A DNA stretch of 64,000 bases. Source: Heliocidaris tuberculata. Its lineage: Eukaryota; Echinodermata; Echinoidea; Camarodonta; Echinometridae. Made by a program: the position numbers and the translations under genes. Shown here piece after piece: positions 22,901 to 31,710 of the stretch. Under the pieces are notes generated by a model. The model saw only the letters and a list, made by a program, of their open reading frames with translations, was not told the origin of the DNA and searched no databases. Location of the stretch: NCBI GenBank assembly GCA_025618425.1, contig CM046851.1:1800404-1864403 (forward strand). The letters run 5' to 3'. Each line of letters starts with the position of its first letter. Within the stretch, counting starts at the first letter, position 1.

Positions 22901-24697
22901 ATCGGCAACATAAGCTGACTTGATCTAGCGAATATGAGCGAAACCGCTAGGTTCAGTGCAGTGATATGCTGAGTCACAATGCAGTGCGTATGTAACTCTG
23001 TGTGCAGTCATGTCGGTGGCAGTGCGGGGCTGACGACAAGACGAGAAACCACAAATAAGGCGAGTAAGATTACAGAAATATTGAAATCATATTGTTAACA
23101 GCTATCAACCCAAACTTTTCGTGATAATCGATTTTTTTAGCATAATTCAAGGTCGAAATCTTTCATTTCGTACTCGGTCTCACAATATTGAAATTTAAAA
23201 TACCGTGTACGGATTTTTCAAGACTAGCCACCAAAACTTGAGCTGGATGGGTCGATCGCGCGGGGGATTTGAATTGCGTAATTTGCGAAGGTTTGTGATT
23301 GTTATTGTAATTAGGTAACACACCCCCTTTTCAAGGCCTTTCTCATTTCAAACGTACATGTAACTTATCGACCATGACATTGCAAGTTTTCCAAGGCAAC
23401 AAGCACTGTTTTGGCGTAGCTGGAATCGCCAACTTTGGAGCAAAATATCTCACTTTGAAGGCTGTTTTGGATACATCAAATAGGTGAGTTTGCCTTTGGA
23501 AGACATTGCCTTTCATTTAAACCCCATTTTGACCTTCAGAAAGGATTAATTAAAAAGATAGATTTTTATATTGGTGTCCCTACTGGTATATTTTTTAGAG
23601 CTCTGAATCAAAAGTTATTGAGCCAAACCACAAAATGTGGTCAATTGTCTTGAAAGGGTTAAATGATAGAGGAGGTCATACCGATTAAAATGAGGTGCAG
23701 CTTGATATGGTATGCATGCATTTCTTTTTATGTGTGACATACTTAATGGTGACAATTTTTTTTTTTTTGCTCAGCTGGGTAGTCATGGTACATGTACAGT
23801 ACATGTAGTTCCGCAGTCCCAAAGACCCTATGTTTTTTGCTTCTATTCTAGTCAGTTTGGGCTGAGGCACACCCCCCATCAACATGGACTGAAAATTCTG
23901 TCTCTCTCGTTCGTTAGCTCTTCACTTATACTGACAGAAACAGTTGTATCACTCTGCTGTGCAAACTGACTACGCAACGTGTAGTTGGAAAAATTGCAAT
24001 AATTTGATTTTTCCTCATAATTGGTTAGGCCTAGGCTCTACTATTTAAGGAATCGGTTCAACTTACCAATTTGAATGCATAATTCGTTTAAAGCTCCTTT
24101 TTCAGGTATAATTCAGGGTCCAAGGTATTCTCCGTTTGAAAATCTTGCAGCCGTATTTAAACTGTTATTACTTTTAGTGTGTAAGTCAGTGTGTATTCGG
24201 TCTGCACAGCAGAGTGATACAACCATTTCTGTCTCTAAGTGAAGAACTAACGAACGAGAGACATAATTTTCGGTCTACCGTCAACATAAAACTTGAGAAG
24301 TTGAATGCCCCCCCCCCCCCAATTTGTTATCGCAACTGCATGGTCATCCACACGTCGTAGCCAACTGAGCTGAGCTGACCTAGACCTATATAAATATGGT
24401 AATCTAACTTAGTACCTAGTATTATATTAGTAGTAAGTAACGGAGGCGGCGGAAGCCGGAGCTCCCTGGAGTTAAACTAGACTAGTCCTAAAAATTTTGC
24501 CCTAGTATTAGTAACGTTAACTAGATGGCTTTGGCTTCGACTTGGTCATCATGCACACTCCAGTCACCATGGTCACACTCACAGTAAATTGAAGTTAGAA
24601 TTTCAGCTAAATGCTCGATATCAGAAGGTTGAAATTCTCACCTAATAGTGACCCTTGGTTTCTTGGTATCAGGTTCGCCGTTATCGTTAGCTGCCAT
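612..24697 (-). CDS. ADK: Adenosine kinase, 5' half of gene (four coding exons, partial)
   Basis: Adenosine kinase phosphorylates adenosine to AMP with ATP (purine salvage, control of adenosine and of the methylation cycle). The CDS is the complement of 24642-24697, 2507-2581, 1734-1866 and 612-787. All junctions are GT-AG and phases agree, giving the first 147 residues of a protein that is usually about 345-362 long. Visible PfkB/ribokinase-family features are a short basic N-terminus (KKPR at residues 12-15), the nucleoside-binding motif GIGNPLLDISA (25-35) with the family ribose-binding Asp at 32, GGATQN (77-82), and FFGCIGNDDFG (99-109). The N-terminus resembles the long, nuclear vertebrate isoform, which also carries a lysine-rich segment before the conserved core. 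Intron 1 is about 22 kb and packed with transposable elements, while introns 2 and 3 are 640 and 946 bp. The catalytic GAGD region lies outside the window. Identification is by recalled family similarity and is strong. Confidence 0.93.
1528..1611. repeat. 42-bp tandem duplication
   Basis: Two copies of a unit starting GAATGATCTAAACTGATCCG, differing by one base, in ADK intron 3... that is, between coding exons at 787 and 1734. Confidence 0.9.
1734..1866 (-). CDS. ADK: ADK coding exon 3
   Basis: Acceptor TAG at 1869-1867 and donor GTGAG at 1733-1729. It encodes 44 codons including ILAEEKH and the substrate-lid motif GGATQN, followed by RVAQ, all in the order seen in other adenosine kinases. 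It ends in phase 0. Confidence 0.94.
1870..2112. repeat. GA-rich low-complexity tract
   Basis: Purine-rich (GAGAAA)n-like sequence in ADK intron 2. It produces long but meaningless open frames on both strands. Confidence 0.95.
2507..2581 (-). CDS. ADK: ADK coding exon 2
   Basis: Acceptor CAG at 2584-2582 and donor GTAAGT at 2506-2501. It encodes 24 full codons starting EGAIIGIGNPLLDISA, the diagnostic first beta strand and ribose-contacting motif of adenosine kinase. It begins in phase 2 and ends in phase 2. Confidence 0.93.
2810..3217 (-). mobile_element. TTAA-flanked MITE, family A, copy
   Basis: 408 bp, bounded by TTAA (2806-2809 and 3218-3221). Termini are CCCTTTCAAGACA and TGTCCTGAAAGGG. 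Internal sequence is shared with copies at 5603, 13154, 19522, 19956 and 59510. It is non-coding. The TTAA duplication with CCC..GGG ends is typical of piggyBac-type elements. Confidence 0.9.
3262..3432. repeat. Degenerate tandem array (GTAAAAATGTCAGAG-like, about 17-bp unit)
   Basis: About nine imperfect units of a GTAAAAATGTCARAG word. The same word occurs inverted at about 5470-5495. Confidence 0.8.
3706..3736. repeat. Poly-G tract
   Basis: Nearly uninterrupted G run of about 30 bases, with G-quadruplex potential and likely length polymorphism. Confidence 0.95.
4755..5252. mobile_element. TTAA-flanked foldback MITE, family B, copy 1
   Basis: 498 bp, TTAA on both sides. Long terminal inverted repeats (over 100 bp, imperfect) begin AGGGAAAGTTCACCC. 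It is the same length as the inverted copy at 9812-10309. Confidence 0.92.
5603..6016 (+). mobile_element. TTAA MITE family A, degraded copy
   Basis: The body matches the other family A copies in the plus orientation. The left end reads CTGGCCTTTCAGGACAGG and the right end has lost the CCC/GGG terminus, so it is an older insertion. Confidence 0.85.
6301..6376. repeat. 17-bp minisatellite
   Basis: Four and a half perfect copies of TGCATTTCTCATACAAG. Confidence 0.95.
6503..6866 (+). mobile_element. TTAA-flanked MITE, family D, copy
   Basis: 364 bp between TTAA sites (6499-6502 and 6867-6870). The termini are related to AGATAAGTTGAGTTCTGG and its inverse. Other copies lie at 33901, 38253 (inverted) and 63179. 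Confidence 0.85.
7318..7425. repeat. A/C-rich low-complexity tract
   Basis: AACAAAAACAAAA-type sequence. The minus-strand open frame across it is compositional. Confidence 0.95.
7869..7911. repeat. (AAT)n microsatellite
   Basis: About 14 trinucleotide units. Confidence 0.97.
8370..8700. repeat. Degenerate tandem repeat, about 83-bp unit
   Basis: Units at 8536 and 8619 share ACATTTGATTTWAATCTT and CAATGCATACSTTGCCATGG. A weaker unit lies around 8370-8470. The last unit contains the possible alternative ADK start described under findings. Confidence 0.75.
9461..9674. repeat. Foldback element built of ATAAGGACCGCTAT units
   Basis: Alternating direct and inverted copies of TATAAAGGACCGCTAT and its complement around CACGYGTTATGGATAGCGG. 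A related copy is inverted at 26962-27266. No open frame. Confidence 0.85.
9812..10309. mobile_element. TTAA-flanked foldback MITE, family B, copy 2
   Basis: 498 bp, TTAA on both sides (9808-9811 and 10310-10313). It is nearly identical to 4755-5252 in the opposite orientation. Confidence 0.92.
10388..10694. mobile_element. Possible MITE with CAGGTTCACAC ends
   Basis: CAGGTTCACAC at the left and GTGTGAACCCT at the right form short inverted ends around about 300 bp. No convincing target duplication was seen, so this is tentative. Confidence 0.35.
11201..11240. repeat. 10-bp tandem repeat GCTGATATCG
   Basis: Four perfect copies, each containing the GATATC palindrome, with decayed copies on both sides. 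Confidence 0.95.
11912..12409. mobile_element. hAT-like MITE with CCCGGGGGG..GCACTC ends
   Basis: 498 bp flanked by a perfect 8-bp duplication AGAATTAC (11904-11911 and 12410-12417). The terminal inverted repeats are G-rich and followed by GCACTC. The interior is GC-rich and non-coding. The 8-bp duplication fits the hAT superfamily. A decayed relative is at 15737-16185 and another around 23790-24320. Confidence 0.88.
13044..13105. repeat. Interstitial telomere-like (CCCTAA)n
   Basis: About eight imperfect CCCTAA/ACCCTAAT words. It matches the animal telomere repeat but is degenerate. Confidence 0.8.
13154..13560 (-). mobile_element. TTAA-flanked MITE, family A, copy
   Basis: 407 bp, TTAA on both sides (13150-13153 and 13561-13564), same body and orientation as 2810-3217. 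Confidence 0.9.
13742..14221. mobile_element. TTAA-flanked MITE, family E
   Basis: 480 bp between TTAA sites (13738-13741 and 14222-14225). The ends are AGTGATTGATTAACTTTG and its inverse (CAAAGTTAATCAATGCCT). The GC-rich interior explains the short open frames seen around 13853-14116. Confidence 0.8.
14464..14715. mobile_element. Truncated TTAA MITE related to family B
   Basis: Begins TTAA then AGGGCAATGCAATC and resembles the left half of the 32306-32798 element (CTCCCATTTG, AATATCATTAAATT). The matching right end is missing. Confidence 0.5.
14972..15439. mobile_element. Foldback MITE with TAGGCGCTTTCACACC ends
   Basis: 468 bp with about 37-bp near-perfect terminal inverted repeats beginning TAGGCGCTTTCACACCTACC. 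It includes an internal perfect 26-bp hairpin stem at 15351-15376/15385-15410. The type of end recalls PIF/Harbinger or hAT MITEs, and no clean target duplication is visible. Confidence 0.88.
15737..16185. mobile_element. Decayed relative of the 11912-12409 hAT-like MITE
   Basis: Shares GGGGACGTGCCGCTTTGA and the following CCCCTTTTT and AGTTCACAAGACCCCGTA segments with that element. The termini are lost. Confidence 0.65.
16296..18144. mobile_element. Non-autonomous hAT-like transposon with GC-rich subterminal repeats
   Basis: 1,849 bp with ends TAAGCCTGGG and CCCAGCCTTA, and a perfect 8-bp target duplication ATTTAAGC (16288-16295 and 18145-18152). Both subterminal regions are arrays of CCGGGTT/GGGCCGTTCC words while the interior is AT-rich. 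No transposase frame is visible. Confidence 0.88.
19522..19929 (+). mobile_element. TTAA-flanked MITE, family A, copy
   Basis: TTAA at 19518-19521 and 19930-19933. The plus-orientation body matches the other copies. It ends 22 bp before the next family A copy. Confidence 0.88.
21715..22110 (+). mobile_element. Two retrotransposon 3'-end-like tails
   Basis: GGAATAAATTAAAATGAATT (near 21890) followed by repeated GAATTGATT, and a second AATAAAATGAACTGAACTG (near 22090). These are typical 3' ends of short non-LTR insertions in invertebrates. No coding part remains. Confidence 0.4.
22438..22491 (+). pseudogene. tRNA-Leu(TAA)-like 5' half
   Basis: GATGGCCGAGCGTTTAAGG (D-arm and A box) is followed by an anticodon-arm-like GTTGGTTTTAAGGTCCAA with TAA in the loop and GGAC of a variable arm. 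The T arm and acceptor 3' strand are missing, so it is a truncated tRNA or a tRNA-derived SINE head. It lies inside the 20295-23582 insertion. Confidence 0.6.
23790..24320. mobile_element. Decayed hAT-like MITE carrying a nested palindromic MITE
   Basis: The outer sequence (GAGGCACACCCCC.. and ..GAATGCCCCCC) resembles the 11912-12409 family. Inside it, arms at about 23890-23970 and 24205-24285 are inverted copies sharing CTCGTTCGTTAG and GTTGTATCACTCTGCTGTGC. They are flanked by RTCAACAT (8 bp). Confidence 0.6.
24642..24697 (-). CDS. ADK: ADK coding exon 1
   Basis: ATG at 24697-24695, then MAANDNGEPDTKKPRVTI plus two bases (AG) before a GTGAG donor at 24641-24637. The phase-2 end pairs exactly with exon 2, which starts with the third base of a Ser codon. 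The Lys/Arg-rich stretch corresponds to the long-isoform N-terminus of vertebrate ADK. The assignment rests on phase, donor quality and this resemblance, since the exon is too short for a domain match. Confidence 0.8.
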
Positions 24698-25050
24698 GAC
24701 AAATATAGATCGAGTAAATACAACTCAAACTCAAAATAGGACTTCGGCTTCTGGAAAGGGTATCGAATTATTCGAGCTGAACGCGCAGAGAGAGCGTATG
24801 TGTTTGCTCGATCGGTCAGCCGTAGCTTCCCGACGCGACGCGATGATATGCGAGGGATGCCTACCCCATACCCTGGATAAAACAAAGCTATTTCCGCATA
24901 GTAACTGACCACGTGGGAGCTATGCGTACTAGCACTGCACTGAGTTCAGTGGTGGTGGTGGGAGTACCAGCGCCATATGTCGTGAATGTCGTTTAAGCCT
25001 CCATCCTAGCGGCGTGTAGCGAAACTGTAATCACAGGACAAGGGACAAGA
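24698..25050 (-). promoter_or_regulatory. Probable ADK promoter region
   Basis: Sequence directly 5' of the ADK start codon on the minus strand. It is richer in CpG than its surroundings (for example 24830-24845) and contains a palindromic E-box CACGTG at 24910-24915. No clear TATA box is visible at a fixed distance, so a dispersed CpG-type promoter is inferred. The transcription start cannot be placed. Confidence 0.35.
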
Positions 25051-25389
25051 TCCGGGACAAGATAAAACGATGACGATGATTTTAGCCTAAAATCTCTGAA
25101 GTAATTACAATAATTGGAGACTTAAAATGATGAATTTTGAATTGTTGATTAAAATTTCAAAGAATTATGTGAGTAAAGAGACTACTAGTATTAGACGGCA
25201 ACCAGAAAATGAAATGGAAACAATTGTCAGGGTGGATCAGGGGGGAGGCCGAATCGGCCGACCCCGCCGACCCCCCTCCCCCTTTTGAAACCCAACTGGC
25301 ATACCTAAGTACACAATTAAAAAAAAAAAAAAAAAAAAAATTGCCTCCTTAATTGTGTCATTTTCCGACTCTGTGCCCCCTCTTTTACA

Positions 25390-26470
25390 AAATCCTGGAT
25401 CCACCCGTTTACCGCCATTTAACGTGGAACTATTAGAGACATGGTTAGAAGTTGGAGATTTCGGACATATATCTATGACAATTATAAAGGTAATGAAGTT
25501 ATCTTTAACAACAAACATATTAAAAATATTTAAAAAAAACAAAACAAAAAAACATATACATATACAGTAGGTCTATGTTTTCGAGGTTTTCCATTCTATC
25601 ATGTAGATTTATCATTTAATATCAAAAGGCATGGTCAGATTGGTACATATTGTGGAAAAAGATTGTGAATTGAAAACAGATGCATATTTTACTAGTATTA
25701 GAGGTCTTAGTTCATGGAATATATTACAGGTAAAACACATATTTGAGAAAAATTCCCTTTAGTTGGAAAAGACAAATGCCTATAACAGATTGAAAGAAGA
25801 AGGAATTAGATACATGTAGAGAAGGAATTTTATTTTTGCTCGCAGATAAAATTGTCCCCTTTAAGTGAGATTGTTTCAAAGAAATTTTATACAATTATTC
25901 TCGACAGTAAATTAGAAGTCCCTCCTGTAGTAAATTGAAAACATTTTCCTTTGACCAAGGAAATGTACTTTAAAGCTTAGGGAATTCCAGTTAAAAATGT
26001 TACATGGGATTATTTACACGAATCATGATTATATCGGTTTGGACTGGTAGTAGTTTATGCTCCTTTTGCAAAAGGGAAGGAGAAACATATCGTCACTATT
26101 TCATGAATGTGAATAGATTCAATTGCTATGGGAAATCCGGGGGGAAATCATGGGTAACAACAGTGCTGAACTTGCCGATTTTAAAGGAATTACAAGGAGA
26201 GAATTTTACTTGGTGTGACTTTGGGCGATGTGGGGAAAACATATTTATTAAATCATCTATTATTGTTAATAAAATATTTCATATTTCAATGAAGGAAGAG
26301 AAATATATCTCCTAACAGCAAAGAAGTGAGAGAAATATTGGTAGGAAATCAAGATGAAGAAAAAAGATAGCACTAGATCGTAATACCCTGTCATTACTCT
26401 TAAAAGAAATGGGAAGCTTTTGATATTGGATGAAGGGAGGAGTCTTTTGGATGCGAAGTGCAATGGATAA
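25390..26470 (+). pseudogene. Degenerate L1/Tx1-type LINE, C-terminal part of ORF2
   Basis: Scattered frames read TWLEVGDFGHIS near 25440, GLSSWNILQVKHI-like near 25720, LKMLHGIIYTNHDYIGLDW and SLCSFCKREGETYRHYFMNV near 26000-26110, and IFIKSSIIVNKIFHISMKEE near 26240. This is the order found at the C-terminus of L1/Tx1 reverse transcriptase proteins (C..C..E..H zinc-knuckle-like element). It has many stops and frameshifts. The probable 3' UTR continues to about 27390 (GTTTCTGTTTAAACTTTATG), a 3' end also seen at 61700-61866. Confidence 0.55.
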
Positions 26471-26597
26471 AATATGTTATTTAAGAACTATAAGTGGATT
26501 GTATTTCCTTCCCTCCCAAGGGACATTGCTTTTATAGGTCATTGGTTGTCTGCAGATTCTCAGCAAGTCATGGGAGTGTGGAGAGGGGCACTCAGGC

Positions 26598-26690
26598 GAT
26601 GGGGGGGGGGGGGGGGGGGGGGGAAGGGGTGAGGTATTGTGTTCGGATGTGCGGGGGTGTGTGTGTGTGTGTGTTCTCTCTCTCATATTT
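26598..26690. repeat. Poly-G run followed by (GT)n and (CT)n
   Basis: G run of about 22, then a GTGTGTGT and CTCTCTCT tract, probably associated with the decayed LINE 3' UTR. Confidence 0.95.
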
Positions 26691-26961
26691 AAATTGTCCT
26701 TTTATTTTTTTTCTTTCTCCTTTTTATCTTTTCTGAATTTTTCTTTAAGTGAAAAAAAAAACACTTAAAAGGAAGTTATATTTAAGGTATATTTTCAGTT
26801 GTATAAATTATTTGTTCTTCCATGAATGTATACATTTTTCCAAATACATAAAGGTATATTTTCAGTTGCATATCTGTATAATTAAAGTAAGCTGAGATTT
26901 TAAGTGAATTACAAGTACATGTATGTATAAATTCTTTGTTCTTCCATGAATGTATACATTT

Positions 26962-27266
26962 TGGGGTAACCTCGCTAGTCATAAGGACCGCTATTCATAA
27001 GGACCACTTATTCATAAGGACCGCTATCCATAACGCGTGACTAAATGAATAGCGGTTTTGTATGAAGAGCGGTTTTGTATGAAGAGCGGTCCTTCTACAT
27101 AGCGAGCAAACCATAGACAAATTACCTCACTATTTATACGGACTTCCGTTCATAAGGACCACTATTCATAACTATTCATAAGGACTGCTATTCATAATGC
27201 GTGTTAAATGAATAGCGGTTTTCTATGAATAGCGGTCCTTATGAATAGCGAGTGGACCCCTACATT
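26962..27266. repeat. Foldback element of ATAAGGACCGCTAT units, second copy
   Basis: Starts GGGGTAACCTCGCTAGTCAT, the inverse of the right end of the 9461-9674 copy. It contains about ten direct or inverted ATAAGGACCGCTAT-type words. Confidence 0.85.
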
Positions 27267-27390
27267 TTTACATATACTTTTAGATTTTGTTGTGAATTGT
27301 ATAGGTTTCTGTTTAAACTTTATGATTGTAATTTCTATTTTTGTAAAGACTGTTGATTTCACTGAAAAGAAATGAATAAATACTTAAAAC

Positions 27391-30300
27391 AAAAAATTCT
27401 TAAGTTTGTTCAATTCTTCGATATTAAACCTTTCCTTTCTCACAAATGTTACTGATAAGTATAAGGGTAACAGTAGTGTGGTATGGGAGGGTGGGGGGAT
27501 TCCCTCAAATCTCTTTCTGCAGATACTAATAAATATAGAGTAGATCAAAAGGGAGTAGGGAGGGAGGGAGGAATTACTTTGTATGTGAATGAATCGTGAG
27601 GAAATGGCATCTGAAAGTCCAGGATTGGGAAATTCTTTCATGGATTTGATCTCCTCCCTCTTTTCCTTTATTCTGCTCTGTTGTCCCTTTGAGTCCTAAT
27701 CCTCCTTTACTTTCATCTGTTTAAAAACATATTTATAATTTTCATTTCTTTTATATGCATACCAAATTGCCATTCATATAAAAAATTATAAACAAAGTGT
27801 TTCATTAAAAAAAATACCTTTGTTCTTACATGCAGTGACATTTATCCATAATATACTAGATCATTATTTTAATCCATTATGTAATGGATAATTTGTTTTG
27901 CTTATTGTTAGAATTCCTCAGATTCAAATAATTACATAAACTGGTATAAATGGCATAGTTTTTTCCCTTGAAGAAAATCATTTAAAATATGTTTAAAAAG
28001 ATCACGCAGACAGCTATAGTATTATCACTAACGAAATTAATATATTATAAGTTTATAACCAATAATATTACCAAGGACACCAACGAAGGTGCAAATAAGT
28101 AAAATGGACACATTCAAAATTGTTTATTTCAAGTCAGAAAATTTGTTTATTATACCTGCCATCATATATTACAGATGTAGAAAGGGTGCTATCATAATGC
28201 ACTGTATTATTATACAGCTCAAAAAGCATCTGCAAATGGTTGAATTTTTTGACAGAAATAACTTCTTTAAAAACTGTAATTTCTAATGCTTACACATTCG
28301 AAAAACTAAACACTATATAATATAATAATGACATACACTCACAGAAAAAAACACTAATTATGTATAAAAAATTGTAATTTACAATGTTCATACATTAGAT
28401 TAGACATATAATTTGTATGCTTAAATTTCAAATAAGCACATAAGACATTTGTCACAACACAATTAATGAAGGAGCAAGCAGGGGCAACTGCCTTATAATT
28501 GGACAGTTCATTTATAACATTCACCGTATTCACTTTCAAATTACTGTACATGTACCACAATACTAGCCGCATAACTGGGAATCGGTCATTCATAAAGGTT
28601 ACTTAATCTGGATGATCCCACAAACATTTTCGACCCGTGTTCTTTCACTCTGTTAATAAGGACAATTGTTTGAATGGTTGAGACATAATTTTTATTCATA
28701 TAACAACATTCTACTTTCCTAAATAATTTAGAAATCTATAAAGATATGATGTGTGACAACAGTACATGTACTTCCAAACATGCATTCTGAATAGTTTGTC
28801 ACATAATTCTAAAATTTCCTGAAATTTAAACTGAAATAATTCATATTTTAGTAAGAACAAATTAATAATAGTTTTCAGTATCAAATAATTTTAACTGCTC
28901 TGTGGAATTAAAATTTTAAAAAGCATACCTATCACCATTGCTCAGGGAGAAATTTGAAAAGAATTCTAAAACATGAAGCCACAAGAGATATTATCTTGCT
29001 TCCCCCTGCTTCCTTGCTTCCCCCTGATTTTTTCTGAACTGTTTTTACAAGGCTCTAGCAATATTTTATGATCTTTATGTATTTTAAACATGAATAATTC
29101 AAAGGTTTGGGGGGTGGGGGGGGGGGGGGGGGAAGGGAACATGAGGCAAAGGATTCTTTCCTGAATCCCACACTGTTTGAATGAGGCAGGCTACAGTGGT
29201 ACTTCATGTTTACATTATAAATTGTAAATTGCCATTTGGTCAAATGCCAATTCTTCCACTGCCAATTCTTCCACTGGCAATTCTGTCTCATCGCATTTTG
29301 TCTATGCTCAATTTGTACAGGTATTCTCTTTGGGTCTAAAAATCAAACTGATATAATTTGCACTTAATTCACTTCTTACTACATGTATGTCTCGCCCATT
29401 CCAGCTATTATCTATTTTGTCTAATTCCCATTTGGTCTTATGCGCTTGTTCTATTACCCATATGGCCTAATATCTAGGTTCTGCGACATAGGCCATACAT
29501 AGCTTTGTCACAAGCAGGATGTGAATAGCGGAGAAAATATGAAATAAACAAAATGATCAAAAGGTAAATTGGTCTTTAGACCAAATGACAACTACCTTCA
29601 CTATCATTAACAAAAATGTTACTAAATGGATATTGGGCAAACTGATCATTTGACCATATGCATGATAAATGAACTGGAAGTAAACAAACTGTATACTGGA
29701 CCAATAGGCATTGGACTACTAATAAGTAGCAATAAAACATTTGGATAGTATGTACTTGACTTTGAGCATTTAGAGTATAGAACATTTGCACTGACAAGTT
29801 GTTTCCCTCACATATAAACCATCACAAAAAATGTCATTAAAACAGTAATGTACCTTCAAAGGGGGGGGGGGGGTGGATTAAACTGTAAAGTCATGGTTTG
29901 ATGATAATGCTTTTAATAGGTATAAATGTGGAAAATCATGACAAGGACTATTCACATCTGAGATAATTAGCAGATCACTCTATCGCATGATAATTCCACA
30001 CAATACATCCTATAATGATATCTAGCCAAGCCTGAATAAGTCACATCACCACTCCTGTATAATTATCTGATACATTTGGTTAAATAATAGCACAGATCTA
30101 AATGTATGCAGTAATTTCATTCACATCATAAATACACTATTAATCTAATCATAATTAGCCCATGTACTCAAAAACATCAATAATTTTCACAAGGAGAATA
30201 GAATAAAAATCCATAAATTATATGTAGCAACAAATAGAATCAAAATCAGTTTCCCATACAGTCTAGCAATACTTTTAACTTCTGACGTAAAATTTTCTGT

Positions 30301-30572
30301 CCATGCTATATGCTACTTTTCAGCTACATGACAAATTTTTTTTTATATTAAATGTATCAGTACAGCTATTTTGAAAAAGAAAAGCTGATTAATATAGCCT
30401 GTAAAAATCCATGTCCCAGGGAGTTATAATGCTGCATGTCAGGAAGATAAACACCAAAAATATGTAGTTTTTAGCAAACAATACAGTTATTCCAGCATGA
30501 ATTATTATACTATTTTTGGTAGAGAAAAGAATCAAGAGTCAACACATGAATTCTATAAACTCAGTGACCGAT
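27391..30572. other. Intergenic sequence without recognised gene
   Basis: AT-rich. A poly-G tract at 29110-29133, another at 29859-29871, and a short degenerate CCAATTCTTCCACTG tandem near 29245-29280 are all that stands out. Nothing coding seen. Confidence 0.6.
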
Positions 30573-31710
30573 TTAATAATAATAATAATAATTATAACAT
30601 TTATATAGCGCTTTATACTGGTGTTTCTAAGCGCACAGTATTCTTGCTATTAATAGAGTAACCTGAATTATTATTCAATCAAATTGAATTAATATTCATA
30701 TTTGAGGGAAAAAAAAAAAAAAAAAAAAAAAAAAGGAAAATGATGTGCACCTCCATAAGTGTAGACCAACCCACAGCTGAGTGGAGAAAACTAAGCATTA
30801 AAAAGATGGGTTTTGAGTAAAGTCTTAAATTGTTCAAGGGAGTTGGCATTGTGGATATATGAGGGTAATCGATTCCAAAGGCATGGGGCAATTACAGAAA
30901 AGGCTCGATCACCATAATTGGTATTAGTTCGGGGTCCGCGGGTAAGCTGCAAGGTTGTTGAAGAACGAAGAGGTCGGAGAGAACTAGAGGAGCGAAGGGA
31001 GATGAGATCAGAAAGATATACAGGAGACAGGCCATTAATAATCTTATAGGTTATTAGAAGAATTTTGAAAATGATGCGCTGGCGTATTGGAAGCCAGTGC
31101 AATGAGCGAAGAATTGGTGTTATATGTTCACATTTTTTTGACAGGGTAACAAGCCTTGCAGCAGTATTCTGAATTCTTTGTAGTGGACGAAGATGGGATT
31201 GTGGGATTCCGGAAAAGGTAGAGTTGCAGTAATCAAGATGAGCAGATACAAAGGCATGGGTTAGTTTAGCAGCTGTGGGTTGGTCGAGTAGCTTCCTAAT
31301 TTTTCCTATCTTGTGAATACCAAATGAAGCAGACCTGCAGACATTTTTGATGTGTTGTTGGAAAGTGAGATTCCTATCCACTGTGACCCCAAGGTCCCGT
31401 ACCCAATCATTACACTTTAGAGTGCTGGTGTTTCTGTTATCTGAACCGAATAACATTGGAAATGATTCTGTTTTTCTGTGTTTTGAGAACAAGTGGATCA
31501 TTTCTGATTTCGTTTCATTAAGACAAAGCTTATTATCATGCGACCAGGCTTTTAAGTCCTGAAGACATCTGCTGAGCTTCAGTGCAGCATCATCCTTCCC
31601 AGTAGGCTTGAGAATGATGTAAATTTGTGTGTCATCTGCATACATTGCGTGGCGAATGTCCTGGTGAGAGTCAATACATCTTGACAGAGGGCTTGTGTAC
31701 ATTATGAAGA
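30573..31710 (-). mobile_element. 5'-truncated CR1/L2-like LINE with intact C-terminal ORF2
   Basis: Minus strand. The open frame of 303 codons (31702-30791) begins inside the reverse transcriptase palm domain (YTSPLSR, then YADDTQIY with the catalytic DD). It continues through LGVTVDRNLTFQQHI, HLDYCNSTFSGI and LHWLPIRQRI to RTNTNYGDRAFSVIAPCLWN, the usual C-terminal blocks of CR1/L2-group elements. The 3' end has GCGCTATATAAATG-type sequence and a short (TTA)n tail at 30573-30590. It is 5'-truncated at about 31705 by incomplete reverse transcription, and the frame is uninterrupted, so the insertion is recent. A related 3' fragment lies at 45160-45675. Confidence 0.9.

Larger units (their letters stand above)
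20295..23582. mobile_element. 3.3-kb DNA transposon-like insertion with TAGGGACRCCAATA ends
   Basis: 3,288 bp with ends TAGGGACGCCAATA and TATTGGTGTCCCTA, and a 7-bp target duplication CTGGTAT (20288-20294 and 23583-23589). It contains simple repeats, retrotransposon-type 3' tails (about 21880-21920 and 22070-22110) and a tRNA-Leu-like fragment, but no transposase frame. Superfamily uncertain. Confidence 0.85.
19956..23658 (+). mobile_element. TTAA MITE family A copy split by a 3.3-kb insertion
   Basis: The left part is 19956-20294 and the right part 23590-23658. Flanking TTAA sites are at 19952-19955 and 23659-23662. The two parts join seamlessly at the CTGGTAT position that is intact in other copies. 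Confidence 0.92.

Noticed and set aside
26477..26736. Pro-rich / Gly-rich frames on both strands
   Set aside because: They come from the poly-G and (GT)n tract.
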